Translations under genes and position numbers: made by a program
Notes under the pieces: model-generated
Told to the model about the DNA's origin: nothing
What the model saw: the letters and a program-made list of their open reading frames with translations, nothing else
Databases searched by the model: none
Part shown: one piece after another, positions 10,801 to 19,267 of the stretch
How the letters are laid out: each line of letters opens with the position of its first letter
Position numbering within the stretch: position 1 is the first letter of the stretch
Assembly: GCA_045106955.1 (NCBI GenBank)
Contig: JBGCFO010000019.1
Location: forward strand, 7,208-71,207
Source: JBGCFO01 sp045106955
GTDB lineage: Bacteria; Pseudomonadota; Alphaproteobacteria; Rickettsiales; Rickettsiaceae
Direction: 5' to 3'
Length of the DNA stretch: 64,000 nt

Positions 10801-10991
10801 GTATCTGTGGCCAATGCGTTGCAATTAAAGATAAAAACAAAAATCATGTATTTAATTGTATCTGTCAATATTATGATGTTAACAATATAGATTTCTCTTC
10901 TATTTCAAAGCGTTTGCAACAAAATTCATTGCAAGAAAAAATAAGTTCATTATTATATGAAGATAAAAAATATTTAGTAGCGAACAAATAA
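7857..10991 (+). CDS. fusion flavoprotein: GltD-like FAD/NAD oxidoreductase plus PyrK-like reductase
   Basis: 1044 residues in at least three parts. An N-terminal helical region of about 200 residues has no recognised motif. It is followed by a Cys cluster (YCLYCQERDKDFC from about residue 233, then GCPLNQ and CNDCSKAC), like the Fe-S module before the flavin domain in glutamate synthase small subunits. A dinucleotide-binding fold follows, with VVGLGPAG near residue 360 and VAIVGCG further on. The C-terminal part resembles dihydroorotate dehydrogenase electron-transfer subunit PyrK or ferredoxin-NADP reductase, with Cys978, Cys984, Cys987 and Cys1001 or Cys1003 in PyrK-like 2Fe-2S spacing. 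It probably passes electrons from NAD(P)H through flavins and Fe-S clusters to an unknown acceptor. It overlaps prs by one base. Confidence 0.75.
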   Translation: MKLKFDLSFNILLSKPLSVSKKFSKFLKEYDEGLWNELEIFYRKHNNRFNGEIELNSSDYSYLIIRLAPVLEDFISQLFSIESEVYKLQKSHKEFDVIYQCNKKFIQRFVLVKYQKNSITDDEFKKCKIKLESLLNESFTQKSFAKQCLEWMCNRDQYITELDIAAKYARYILDNNASSQLDEKIIFYNLKKIDTKNLINQENINYNKLHNRLDFNYHAPKLNTNYSLFHSNYCLYCQERDKDFCRKGYEKFNSSGCPLNQKISEMNKVKSSGFNIGALAIIMIDNPMVPLTGYRICNDCSKACIYQNQEAVDIPLIESEVLQNVLNLPYGAEIYMLLAQWNPLNVLHPKTARIIEGNILVVGLGPAGIALSYYLLQYGKNVIAIDGSKINPISFDINQPIKTWKEYNKDLSDLIPDGFGGVAQYGITSRWNKNHLLLMRILLQRRGKNFKIYDGVYFGNTITSQQAYDIGFDHIAICTGIKKPQFLNIPNILSKGVRFASDFLMSLQSGGVFLKNSNTNLTIRMPVAIVGCGLTAVDASIEILKYYPIQVENFAKNYEKLSIKFDKATLERDWTEEDSVIAQEFLTHAQLFRSCSSDDEKLDIINNKLGGVTIYYRKSIEQSSAYKLNHEEIEHAMSFGVQFKSNIEISKIHCDKHSYIESIEFQNQIKARARCLLIAIGNDHQDLHDKQYTYFGDCDPNFTGSVVKALASVKYGYRKVLNKTSGMFPKYFGASEVHFALRSLLKRKITRVVNINEDVCSITVHAPILVNNFQVGQFFKLQNYPRDSFEPIALNVSYINFNSNSLVFIFKKSGLSTKIASQLTTKDNIYLMGPVGQPLIDLPKRSNVLVIAEDVYNINAVCILEKLKQNDCNILHVAYYSKATYLIYRHKIQALSDKVVWCSDSGFIKAKRKQDVVKVGALLDILKQLNAKSYFSHKKYHVLTFASSQTNHDIQTYVNELFSNSIKITSNANAPMHCMMNGICGQCVAIKDKNKNHVFNCICQYYDVNNIDFSSISKRLQQNSLQEKISSLLYEDKKYLVANK

Positions 10992-11908
10992 TGATTAATA
11001 ACAACAAATTAATGAAGATTATCGCTGGAAGCGCTAGCGAAGAGTTATCCAAGAATTTATCTCTGATTACAGATACGCATATTTTACAAACTAATCTGAA
11101 AAGGTTTCATGATGGTGAAATATTTGTTGAAATACAGGAGAAAATAGAAAATGATACTGTCTGCATAGTTCAATCAACTGCATCACCAGTGCATGATAAT
11201 TTAATAGAGTTATTATTACTTGTCGATGCAGCTAAAAGATCTGGTGCATCTCGTATTATTGCTATAATACCTTATTTTGGCTATAGCCGCCAAGATCGTC
11301 AGATGTCTTGCAGTAGCTCTATCGGAGTATCTGTAATCGCAAAAATTCTATCTAATTCGTACATTGATGAAATTATTACATTTGATTTTCACTCTGTGCA
11401 ACTAGCTGGTTTTTTTGATATAAACGCCATTAATATTAATCCAGACCAAATGGTTTTGAAGGTTTTATCGAAATATTATTCTGAGATAAATTGTAAAGAT
11501 ATAGTATTAATTTCTCCGGATATTGGAGGTGCAAAAAACCTTAAAAATATTGCCTATCAATCTAATCATCCAATATCTATTGTTGATAAGCACCGTGTAC
11601 ATGATGTGTGCATGGCAACTAATTTACTCGGAGCAGATGTGCGCAATAAACATTGTATAATTATAGATGATATATTAGACACAGGAAATACATTATGCGC
11701 AGCTATTAAATTACTATATGACAATGGAGCTAAAATTGTTGATGCGTATATTTCTCATGCAATATTATCCAATAATGCTGTGCAGTTGATTCAAAATACT
11801 AATATCAACAAAATATATTACACAGATACGATAGAACATAAAGTAAAACTACCATCTAATTTTGTTAAATTATTCATAGGGAATTTATTAGCAAAATACA
11901 TAAGATAA
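10991..11908 (+). CDS. prs: ribose-phosphate pyrophosphokinase
   Basis: 305 residues. The N-terminal part has FHDGEIFVEI, then SGASRIIAIIPYFGYSRQDRQ, the typical ATP-binding region. The PRPP-binding loop DDILDTGNTL lies near residues 223-232. The enzyme makes PRPP from ribose 5-phosphate and ATP for nucleotide, NAD, histidine and tryptophan synthesis. The start ATG shares one base with the stop of the preceding flavoprotein gene; an in-frame ATG eight codons in (MKIIAGS) is an alternative start and agrees better with the usual N-terminus of the family. Confidence 0.92.
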   Translation: MINNNKLMKIIAGSASEELSKNLSLITDTHILQTNLKRFHDGEIFVEIQEKIENDTVCIVQSTASPVHDNLIELLLLVDAAKRSGASRIIAIIPYFGYSRQDRQMSCSSSIGVSVIAKILSNSYIDEIITFDFHSVQLAGFFDINAININPDQMVLKVLSKYYSEINCKDIVLISPDIGGAKNLKNIAYQSNHPISIVDKHRVHDVCMATNLLGADVRNKHCIIIDDILDTGNTLCAAIKLLYDNGAKIVDAYISHAILSNNAVQLIQNTNINKIYYTDTIEHKVKLPSNFVKLFIGNLLAKYIR

Positions 11909-12195
11909 TAGATTAAAAATCTACATTCTACCTCATAAGATATCCTTTTTATTAATCAAATTTTCTTTAAAATATCTTATGATATATAAGATATCACGTC
12001 TCTTTGCATATAAAGTATGAATTAAAAACTTCTGATTTTTTTGCTATATATCGTATCATTGATAAACTTTCAGGCTAAGAATTATTTAAATCTTTCAATT
12101 ATGTTAATAGTTTCCATATGTAGCATTTTTTTTTATACAAGATCAATCCATTACGAAAGCTTGATAAATGACATTGAAATTTTTTTCAATTCCCC
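11909..12195. other. intergenic region with an 11-bp inverted repeat
   Basis: No gene was seen. TCATAAGATAT at 11933-11943 is matched by its exact reverse complement at 11972-11982, with a 28-base A/T-rich loop. It lies 25 bases after prs and could end that transcript, though it lacks GC pairs and an adjoining T run. The remainder is A/T-rich with no clear signal until the rpmH promoter. Confidence 0.5.
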
Positions 12196-12236
12196 TTGAC
12201 ATTAAAATGATATCTATGTAGAGTTTAAACCTCTAC
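12196..12236 (+). promoter_or_regulatory. rpmH promoter overlapped by a palindrome
   Basis: A perfect TTGACA at 12196-12201 is followed after 17 bases by TAGAGT at 12219-12224 (4 of 6 matches to TATAAT). A hairpin-forming repeat, GTAGAG at 12218-12223 and CTCTAC at 12231-12236, covers the -10 box and the expected transcription start. The rpmH start codon is about 70 bases further on. Confidence 0.55.
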
Positions 12237-12304
12237 GTTTACATATTTTTTATAAAATAAATGTGATCGTGTAGTCTAAATCAAATAAAACAATAGGTTT
12301 TTGT

Positions 12305-12439
12305 ATGAAACGTACGTTCCAGCCAAGTAATTTAGTGCGCAAGAGAAGGCATGGCTTTAGAGCTAGAATGGCATCACCTTGTGGAAGAAATGTATTAAGT
12401 CGACGTAGGGCCAAAGGTCGTCATCGTCTCAGTGCTTAG
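12305..12439 (+). CDS. rpmH: 50S ribosomal protein L34
   Basis: A 44-codon frame, [18 protein letters not shown] at the start and a very basic end ([12 protein letters not shown]), the full normal L34 sequence pattern. It is followed 27 bases later by rnpA, the near-universal rpmH-rnpA pair. The usual neighbours dnaA and yidC are not present here; a yidD-like gene lies alone at about 50.7-51.0 kb. Confidence 0.97.
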   Translation: MKRTFQPSNLVRKRRHGFRARMASPCGRNVLSRRRAKGRHRLSA

Positions 12440-12466
12440 CTTATTATTCTTATTGCGTGATTTACA

Positions 12467-12859
12467 TTGTTAACTTCGCTAAGAAATCAAAGGCATTTTG
12501 ATGTTGTTAGTAGTGTAGGAAGGGCTCATCATCATAGTAATTTTGTCTATGTTGTATCTGGTATTCCCAATGAGCTGCTTCATTTAGTAGATACAAGTTC
12601 TACTAGCGCTGTTGTTTTAGGGATGAAAGTTACAAAAAAGCTTGGTAATGCACCAACTAGGAATAAAATAAAGCGACGCATCAGGCATTTGCATAGGCTT
12701 CTAATTCAACAAAGTAAAAAACCATTAAATCTATGCGTGATTTTTATTCCCAAAAAGGGTTTTGAAAATGTAAATTTTATGGAGTTATTTTCAGTTATTC
12801 AGTTGTTTATACGAAAGACTAAAGTTGATATTACCCACAAACTTCGTTTGCACAATTAA
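12467..12859 (+). CDS. rnpA: ribonuclease P protein component
   Basis: 130 residues with a TTG start (12467). The signature RNKIKRR is at residues 65-71 within TRNKIKRRIRHL, and the N-terminal part LRNQRHFD resembles the usual start of the family. RnpA is the protein cofactor of the RNase P ribozyme, which removes 5' leaders from tRNA precursors. It lies 27 bases downstream of rpmH and must share its promoter. No other convincing start codon is available in a sensible position. Confidence 0.92.
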   Translation: MLTSLRNQRHFDVVSSVGRAHHHSNFVYVVSGIPNELLHLVDTSSTSAVVLGMKVTKKLGNAPTRNKIKRRIRHLHRLLIQQSKKPLNLCVIFIPKKGFENVNFMELFSVIQLFIRKTKVDITHKLRLHN

Positions 12860-12996
12860 TTTAAAACTATCTATTATAGTTATTATCGTAATATTACAAC
12901 AATCAATATCTGAATAAGTTGTATAAATTTGTTAATGATTGATAGATTATCTTTCGCAAATTAAAATTAATACAATTCATAAAAAATTATGTATCT

Positions 12997-14673
12997 ATGA
13001 AAGAAGATTCAGAATATCTTCCAGATGAAGTTGGTAAACAAAACGATAAAAATAACCCAAATACAACCGATCAATCCGGCAATAATTCTAATACAGCTAG
13101 ATCAAAGGCATCAAGTTCGCAAAAAGATTTAGGATATTATTTTGCTGAATTAGAGCAAATAATCGCAACAAGATTATATAATAAGGGTAATGATGCTAAT
13201 AAAAAATTGATGATACAAGAATTAAAAAAATATCTCAAAGAACAAAGAAATGATTTCAAAGCAAGCGAAATAAAGAAAATCCAAACTATAAAATCTACTC
13301 AAGATAAAAATAATTCATCAAATCAATTAAATCAATTAAATAAACAATTGAAACACCTTCAAAAATCTCAAAAAAATATAATTGAAATGTCTAGATTTTT
13401 GTGGTTTGGAGGCAAAGTACCAAAGAGTATTAAAAAAGTATTTCATAATGAAAGTATTAGCGAGGTACAAGAGGCTATAGAAGGAGTTTTGGAATTTGGC
13501 ACTAAATATATTACTGCAATACATAACCCTGTATTAGCAACTAGCATGTTACTTGGATCTAAAATGCTTAAAGCTGGAATGAGTAATTTAAGCGAAGTTA
13601 ACAAACGTTCAACTGTTTCTGATATAGAAAGATCTATTAAAGCTCAAGCGTAAAAAGAGAGTATACTAAATCCTGAAAAGATAGGAGGAAAGTCGAGTGA
13701 GCATATTAAACGTATATCCGAAGCTTTTAAAAATTCTCAAAAGATCAAAGAAATATACGAAAAAGCTCTTGTTGCAGGTCAAAATAATACGAATAAAGAT
13801 TCTCAAGGTAAAGGTAGTATAAATTTATCTAGTAAAAATACTCATAATAAAGCTTCAGATCATTTTGAAGATGAAGCTGTATTATTTGGCATTACTTCAG
13901 ATAAAGTGGTAGATTTGAGAAAAGAAAATATTAAAAAAATGCACGAAAAAGCTCATGAAGCAGGCCAAAAGAATATTCATGAAAAAGCATTGAATAAAGC
14001 AGAAGAGAAGTCGAATGCTAATATGGAAAAAATACATGCTTTTAAAGAATCTGTTATAAGTATGAGTCCAGAAATAGCTGCGTTGATAACTAAACATGCA
14101 TCAGAAAAAATATTAAGTAAGCATGGTATTATTACAGAGAAAGATGCTTTAGATAAAAGGATAAAGGAATCTGATGATAAATATGCTGAAAGCAGTGAAT
14201 TAAATGTGAATAAGATATCTAAAATTGGCAGCAAAGAACGCGCAGAACAAGCCTATAGAAAACGTTTAATAGAAGAAGCTGAATTAAAAGCATTGCAAAG
14301 GTTAACAAAAGAAGATCTTTCAAAGTTAAATGATATTGAGATTAAATCCAAGTACAATATTATAAATGCCGAAGAGCTCAATAATTCTATTGAAAATGAT
14401 AAAAAGCAAAATACGTTGCTCAATAAATTGAAAAACTTTATCATTCCAAGTAGAATTTATAAAGCTAAAGCTCAGAGCAACGAAGAAATAAGAGAAAGTC
14501 AAAAGCAAATTGCATTAATTCGTCAATACCACGAAGCTAAAAGCAAAATATTGCATGATTATATCACAAACTCTGTTCAATCATCATCACAAGTTGCAGT
14601 GGAGTCAAGCATTAAACCAGTTAATGACAAAACTCCTACTAAATCTAAAACCAAATCGTGCAATTATTATTGA
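12997..14673 (+). pseudogene. long charged helical protein split by one in-frame stop codon
   Basis: Two open segments, 12997-13653 (218 residues) and the frame running to 14673, are in the same frame and are separated only by TAA at 13651-13653. From 13654 to 13906 the frame has no further stop although it lacks a good start codon, so this was one gene of about 558 codons. A repeat supports this: IKEIYEKALVAGQ (near 13744) resembles IKKMHEKAHEAGQ (near 13930), one copy lying in the stretch just after the stop. The product is hydrophilic, rich in Lys, Glu, Asn and Ser, and mostly helical; residues about 160-200 of the first part contain a less polar stretch (NPVLATSMLLGSKMLKAG). No known domain. 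A separate product from GTG at 13906 is possible. Alternatives are stop-codon readthrough or a sequencing error. Confidence 0.75.
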
Positions 14674-14694
14674 AAAGATGTGTTTATAAAAAAT

Positions 14695-14964
14695 TTACTT
14701 TCTTAGATTTAATCTTTTAATAATAGATAGATATCTTGATTTATTTTTTTTCTGTATGTACTTTAGTAAGTTACGACGACGAGCAACAAGCATCAACAAA
14801 CCGCGTTTAGATGTGTGATCCTTATGGTTTGTTTTGAAATGATTTGTTAAGTTATTGATACGCTCTGTTAGCACTGCGCATTGAACTTCGACTGAGCCAG
14901 TATCGCCTTCACTTAAAGCGTATTCCTTCATCAGTTTTTGCTTGCATTCTTGAGTAATAGACAT
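14695..14964 (-). CDS. rpsO: 30S ribosomal protein S15
   Basis: 89 residues, the standard length, with the typical pattern [18 protein letters not shown] and the later [19 protein letters not shown]15 binds 16S rRNA helices 20-22 early in small-subunit assembly. It follows truB by 15 bases on the minus strand, the common truB-rpsO order. In many bacteria pnp comes next; here pnp is about 42 kb away. Confidence 0.97.
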   Translation of the reverse strand: MSITQECKQKLMKEYALSEGDTGSVEVQCAVLTERINNLTNHFKTNHKDHTSKRGLLMLVARRRNLLKYIQKKNKSRYLSIIKRLNLRK

Positions 14965-14979
14965 TATATAATCCCTTAT

Positions 14980-15885
14980 TTATTTTTTTAAAATATCCAC
15001 TAGGTTAAACACTCTACCGGAATAAAAACAGCCGTTTTTTATAGATCCAATAGCGAGCAACTTATTATCATACATAACAGACACATTGTTTAAATTTTCA
15101 CCTATATTGACGTGACACAACTGACCATGATGTATCTTTTTGGCAATATCATATTCCACATTTATGGAATTCTCTGTTGATAAAACAGATGCAATATCAT
15201 GTTGATTTTGTATTAGATATCGACAAGCATCAGATTGATTTAAATTTGATACGTAATCCAAATCGATGCTGTTATACTTATTAAACACACCAACAACAAC
15301 CCGCTCCAATTTTATCACAAAACCACAGCTTTGCAATAGTAAAGCTATATCTTTTGCCAATGTACGTACATAAGTTCCCTTAGAGCATTTAACTCGATAA
15401 GTTGCTGTGTTATGAGTTATTAAATCAGTATCGATTAATTTTAGGTCGTATATATGGACTGTTCTAGGATCTAGTTCAAATGAGACACCGTTTCTTGCTA
15501 ATTTATATGATCTTATGCCATCTTTTTTGATTGCTGAAAATCTAGAAGGTGTTTGTGATATATCTCCTAAAAATTTAGCACATACCGACTCACACATTTC
15601 GTGAGTTGGAATATTATCTGTTGTTTCAATGATTTCACCGCTTGCATCATCTGTATCTGTAAAAGCTCCAAATTTAATTGTGAATATATATTCTTTTTTG
15701 GCATTTAATAAGAATTTAGTTAATTTTGTAGCTTGTCCTATTGCTATAGGTAAAACTCCTTGCGCTTCTACATCTAAAGTACCAGTATGCCCAACTTTTT
15801 TTTGAGATAATGTTTTTTTAATTATATAAACAGCCTTAGCTGAGCTAATAGATGGTGGTTTATATATATTTAGCCAAAAATTCAT
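14980..15885 (-). CDS. truB: tRNA pseudouridine-55 synthase
   Basis: 301 residues. The catalytic motif GHTGTLDVEAQGVLP is at residues 32-46 with Asp38 as the nucleophile. The later motif CSKGTYVRTLAKDI is also typical of TruB. It converts U55 in the T loop of tRNAs to pseudouridine. It lies directly upstream of rpsO on the minus strand and 19 bases after tatA, so it may be cotranscribed with both. Confidence 0.95.
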   Translation of the reverse strand: MNFWLNIYKPPSISSAKAVYIIKKTLSQKKVGHTGTLDVEAQGVLPIAIGQATKLTKFLLNAKKEYIFTIKFGAFTDTDDASGEIIETTDNIPTHEMCESVCAKFLGDISQTPSRFSAIKKDGIRSYKLARNGVSFELDPRTVHIYDLKLIDTDLITHNTATYRVKCSKGTYVRTLAKDIALLLQSCGFVIKLERVVVGVFNKYNSIDLDYVSNLNQSDACRYLIQNQHDIASVLSTENSINVEYDIAKKIHHGQLCHVNIGENLNNVSVMYDNKLLAIGSIKNGCFYSGRVFNLVDILKK

Positions 15886-15904
15886 GCTTTTTTTGAACTA
15901 TTAT

Positions 15905-16069
15905 TTACGATTTATCGCTTTTATCAGAGTCTTCATCTGAATTGATTTGATTTTTGAAAGCCTTAAGCCCTTTGCCTAGATCAGACATAATACGTGGTAA
16001 CTTACCAGCTCCAAATAATAATAGTATAATTAACAATACTATTAATAGCTGAGCTATACTTATACCCAT
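15905..16069 (-). CDS. tatA: twin-arginine translocase subunit TatA
   Basis: 54 residues from the ATG at 16069: [13 protein letters not shown] begins the single membrane segment, followed by [21 protein letters not shown], the hallmark hinge and amphipathic helix, and an acidic tail. TatA oligomers form the pore of the Tat pathway for folded proteins. A longer frame begins at 16141, but the family starts at MG(I/S) and an AAGG ribosome-binding site sits just before 16069, so the short start is preferred. No tatB or tatC is in the window. Confidence 0.92.
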   Translation of the reverse strand: MGISIAQLLIVLLIILLLFGAGKLPRIMSDLGKGLKAFKNQINSDEDSDKSDKS

Positions 16070-16177
16070 AATCAACCTTTTATTTATTTGTATAATATAT
16101 ATTAATATATATGAATTTTGATGTATAGTATTTACTTGCAAAACATATTATAGTATTTTTATTTATCTGGTATGCAA

Positions 16178-16254
16178 GGGCGGTTAGCTCAGTCGGTTAG
16201 AGCGCTACGTTGACATCGTAGAGGTCGGTGGTTCGAATCCACTACCGCCCACCA
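16178..16254 (+). tRNA. tRNA-Val (anticodon GAC)
   Basis: A 77-base cloverleaf. The acceptor arm GGGCGGT pairs with ACCGCCC, the anticodon stem CTACG/CGTAG encloses the loop TTGACAT (anticodon GAC), and the T arm is GGTGG TTCGAAT CCACT. The CCA end is encoded. Confidence 0.96.
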
Positions 16255-16317
16255 TTTCCAAACGATATTTTTAATCCCACTATAATTTTATTTAGGTAAA
16301 AAGATCTTCTAAAATAC

Positions 16318-16346
16318 TTGCTTCTTTTAGGCTTGTTTTGTATAAC
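16318..16346 (+). promoter_or_regulatory. possible promoter of sucA
   Basis: TTGCTT at 16318-16323 and TATAAC at 16341-16346 are 17 bases apart, 42 bases before the sucA start codon. The -10 box matches at 5 of 6 positions, the -35 box at only 3. Confidence 0.4.
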
Positions 16347-16387
16347 TTGTAATCAGTAAATAATTAGATGTAGTTGTTTTATATAAT

Positions 16388-19228
16388 ATGCGTAGAGAAG
16401 ATTTTATTGATACTGAATTTTTATTTAGTGAAAACGCAGTGTTTATTGAAGAAATATATGAAAAATACCTAAAGAATCCTACGTTAGTTGATTTTTCATG
16501 GCAGGAATATTTTAGATCTAATTATGTTAAATTTGAGCTAGCAAGAACTAAAACTAGCAGTAAAATTATTGATATAGATAGTAATTTACAAAATTCACAA
16601 CCTTTATCAACTAAATCTAATCTGATTTCTAATGATAATTCAAATATCGATATAAAAGCATCAATGATATTGAGTTCATATCGTCAGTTTGGTCATTACT
16701 TAGCGTCGTTAGATCCATTAAATTTAGTTCATCCATTATCTATAAATCAAGTTCATCTCGATCTTGAAGCCTTTGACTTAAAAGAAAGTCAATTAGATTG
16801 CAATGTATCTTTAAACGATATATTTCTTAACAATAAAAACTTTACCTTAAATGCATTAATTGATAATTTGCATCGAATCTATTCTAGCAATAGCGCAATT
16901 GAATATAATAAAGATATTTTAGCCTTAGATGAAGCAAAATATCTATTCAATAATTTTGAATCTTATGAAATACATTTATCAAATGAGGATAGAATTGGCT
17001 TTTTGACTGAATTAGTTAGAACTGAAGGTTTTGAGCAGTATATACATTCTAAGTTGCCTGGTGCTAAGCGTTTTTCAATAGAAGGAGCGGATAATGTTGT
17101 GCCTACATTAAACTACATGCAAGATATTTTTGTAAAAAATGGCGTTTGCAATCTTATGATAGGTATGGCTCATAGAGGTAGGTTGAATGTATTATCTAAT
17201 GTTTTGAAAAAACCTTACGCTGCTATTTTTTCTGAGTTTAAAGGCAATCCAATGTTTCCTAAGGAATATGATATTTCAGGAGATGTGAAGTATCATATGG
17301 GATATACAAATCGTAGAACAGTTGATCAAATAGTAATTACCACGTCATTAGCTCCTAATCCATCCCATTTAGAGGCAATAGATCCAATACTTCTTGGAAC
17401 GGTAAGAGCTCAATTAGATTTATCTAGAAGCGGTGGAGATGTCAGTGAAAATACAAATGTGAATCAAGCCTGTGGAATTTTGATACATGGCGATGCTGCT
17501 TTTTGTGGTCAAGGAGTTGTATCAGAAACATTGATATTATCTACATTAAAAGCGTACAGCATTGATGGTGTTATACATATTGTAATTAATAATCAAATTG
17601 GTTTTACAACAGATACTGAAGGTGGGCGAAGTAGTCGATATGCAACTGATATCGCAAAAGCAATCAATGCACCAATTTTGCATGTCAATGGAGATGATTT
17701 AGAAGAGGTATTGCGAATTGCATCAATTGCAACAAATTATCGCAATAAATTCAAGAAAGACATTATTATAGATATTGTTTGTTATCGTAAATATGGCCAT
17801 AATGAAGGTGATGAGCCTCTATATACTCAAAGTTTAATGTACCAAGTTATTAAAGATAAACAAACACCAGGTGCTCTCTATGCTCAAAAATTAGAACAAT
17901 TAGATATTATCGATAAAAATTATTTTACCAAGCTTAAAACTGATTTTAAAGCAACCTTAGATGAATCTTATGAACTTGCTGCTAATTATAGCCCAGATTT
18001 AAATCTATTCAATGAGCAATGGAAAAAATATAAACTTAAAATAGATAATAATTTACAGATAAAAACCGGAGTTGCAAAAGAAATATTGCGTAATTTAGCG
18101 TTTCAAATTTGCAATATTCCAGATAATTTTGCATTAAACCCAAAATTAAAAAAGCTGTTTGATAACAGGATTAATTCAATCTCAAAAGATGAGCCTATTG
18201 ATTGGGCTACTGCTGAATCTTTAGCATTTGCTACATTGTTAAACGAGCAAGTTCCAATTAGGTTGGCTGGTCAAGATAGTCAAAGAGGAACATTTTCTCA
18301 TAGGCATTCTGTATTGCATAGTCAAGATAGTGATGCAACATACACTCCGTTAAATCATTTATCAGATAATCAAGCTGTATTTCGAGTGTATAACAGTAAT
18401 TTATCAGAATATGCAGCACTTGGTTTTGAGTATGGATATTCAATCGCGCATCCTAACCATTTGGTCTTATGGGAGGCGCAATTTGGGGATTTTTGCAATG
18501 GTGCTCAAATTATATTTGATCAATTTATTTCCAGCGCTGAAGAAAAATGGCTACAAAGAACTGGTATAGTTGTGTTATTACCTCATGGTTTTGAAGGTCA
18601 AGGTCCAGAGCATAGCTCTGCTAGACTTGAAAGATTTTTGCAACTTTGCGCTCAGGACAATATGATAGTTGCGTACCCAACTACACCAGCTTCTATATTT
18701 CATTTGCTTCGTAGACAAATCTATGCAAATTATCGTAAACCATTAATTATTATGACCCCAAAATCTTTGTTACGTCATAAATTAGCAGTGTCTAACATGA
18801 GTGATTTAGATGAAAATACTGAATTTTCTACTATATTAGATGAATCAAATCTTACTAATAAGACTGACTCAAACTCCATAACTAAAATAATATTATGTAG
18901 CGGTAAAATATATTACGATTTATATCAAATGCGAGAAGAATCAAAGTTAGAAAACGTTACTATTTTAAGGTTTGAACAACTTTATCCATTGGATTGTGAT
19001 TTATTAAGCAAATATTTGAAGAAATATAAAAATGCAAAGAAGTTTATATGGTGTCAGGAAGAACCAAAAAATATGGGAGCTTGGTGTTTTATTAAAAATC
19101 AATTAGATGGTATTGTTGATTTAGAGTATATTGGTAGAGATAGCTCTGCATCTCCAGCCGTTGGGCGCCTTGCTGTACATAACGAACAACAAGAAAAAAT
19201 ACTAAAAGAAGCATTAGAAATAAAGTAA
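16388..19228 (+). CDS. sucA: 2-oxoglutarate dehydrogenase E1 component
   Basis: 946 residues, full length. The N-terminal part ends with the E2-binding-type start DTEFLFSENAVFIEEIYEKY. The thiamine diphosphate region includes MAHRGRLNVL and HGDAAFCGQGVV, and the C-terminal transketolase-like part includes RGTFSHRHSVLH and QGPEHSSARLERFLQ. With SucB and a lipoamide dehydrogenase it converts 2-oxoglutarate to succinyl-CoA, which also feeds HemA, encoded nearby on the other strand. sucB follows after 39 bases. No good Shine-Dalgarno site precedes the ATG. Confidence 0.97.
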   Translation: MRREDFIDTEFLFSENAVFIEEIYEKYLKNPTLVDFSWQEYFRSNYVKFELARTKTSSKIIDIDSNLQNSQPLSTKSNLISNDNSNIDIKASMILSSYRQFGHYLASLDPLNLVHPLSINQVHLDLEAFDLKESQLDCNVSLNDIFLNNKNFTLNALIDNLHRIYSSNSAIEYNKDILALDEAKYLFNNFESYEIHLSNEDRIGFLTELVRTEGFEQYIHSKLPGAKRFSIEGADNVVPTLNYMQDIFVKNGVCNLMIGMAHRGRLNVLSNVLKKPYAAIFSEFKGNPMFPKEYDISGDVKYHMGYTNRRTVDQIVITTSLAPNPSHLEAIDPILLGTVRAQLDLSRSGGDVSENTNVNQACGILIHGDAAFCGQGVVSETLILSTLKAYSIDGVIHIVINNQIGFTTDTEGGRSSRYATDIAKAINAPILHVNGDDLEEVLRIASIATNYRNKFKKDIIIDIVCYRKYGHNEGDEPLYTQSLMYQVIKDKQTPGALYAQKLEQLDIIDKNYFTKLKTDFKATLDESYELAANYSPDLNLFNEQWKKYKLKIDNNLQIKTGVAKEILRNLAFQICNIPDNFALNPKLKKLFDNRINSISKDEPIDWATAESLAFATLLNEQVPIRLAGQDSQRGTFSHRHSVLHSQDSDATYTPLNHLSDNQAVFRVYNSNLSEYAALGFEYGYSIAHPNHLVLWEAQFGDFCNGAQIIFDQFISSAEEKWLQRTGIVVLLPHGFEGQGPEHSSARLERFLQLCAQDNMIVAYPTTPASIFHLLRRQIYANYRKPLIIMTPKSLLRHKLAVSNMSDLDENTEFSTILDESNLTNKTDSNSITKIILCSGKIYYDLYQMREESKLENVTILRFEQLYPLDCDLLSKYLKKYKNAKKFIWCQEEPKNMGAWCFIKNQLDGIVDLEYIGRDSSASPAVGRLAVHNEQQEKILKEALEIK

Positions 19229-19267
19229 AAAATATTAAACATTAAACGAAAGGAGTAAAATTGATAT

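Noticed and set aside
13682..13699. AGGAGG followed by GTG at 13697, as a restart site after the stop at 13651
   Set aside because: The GTG is out of frame with the downstream coding frame and its own frame ends soon; the AGGAGG falls in a Gly-Gly codon pair.
14659..14673. C-terminal SCNYY as a CaaX-type prenylation box
   Set aside because: The residues after Cys are not aliphatic and the gene is probably broken.
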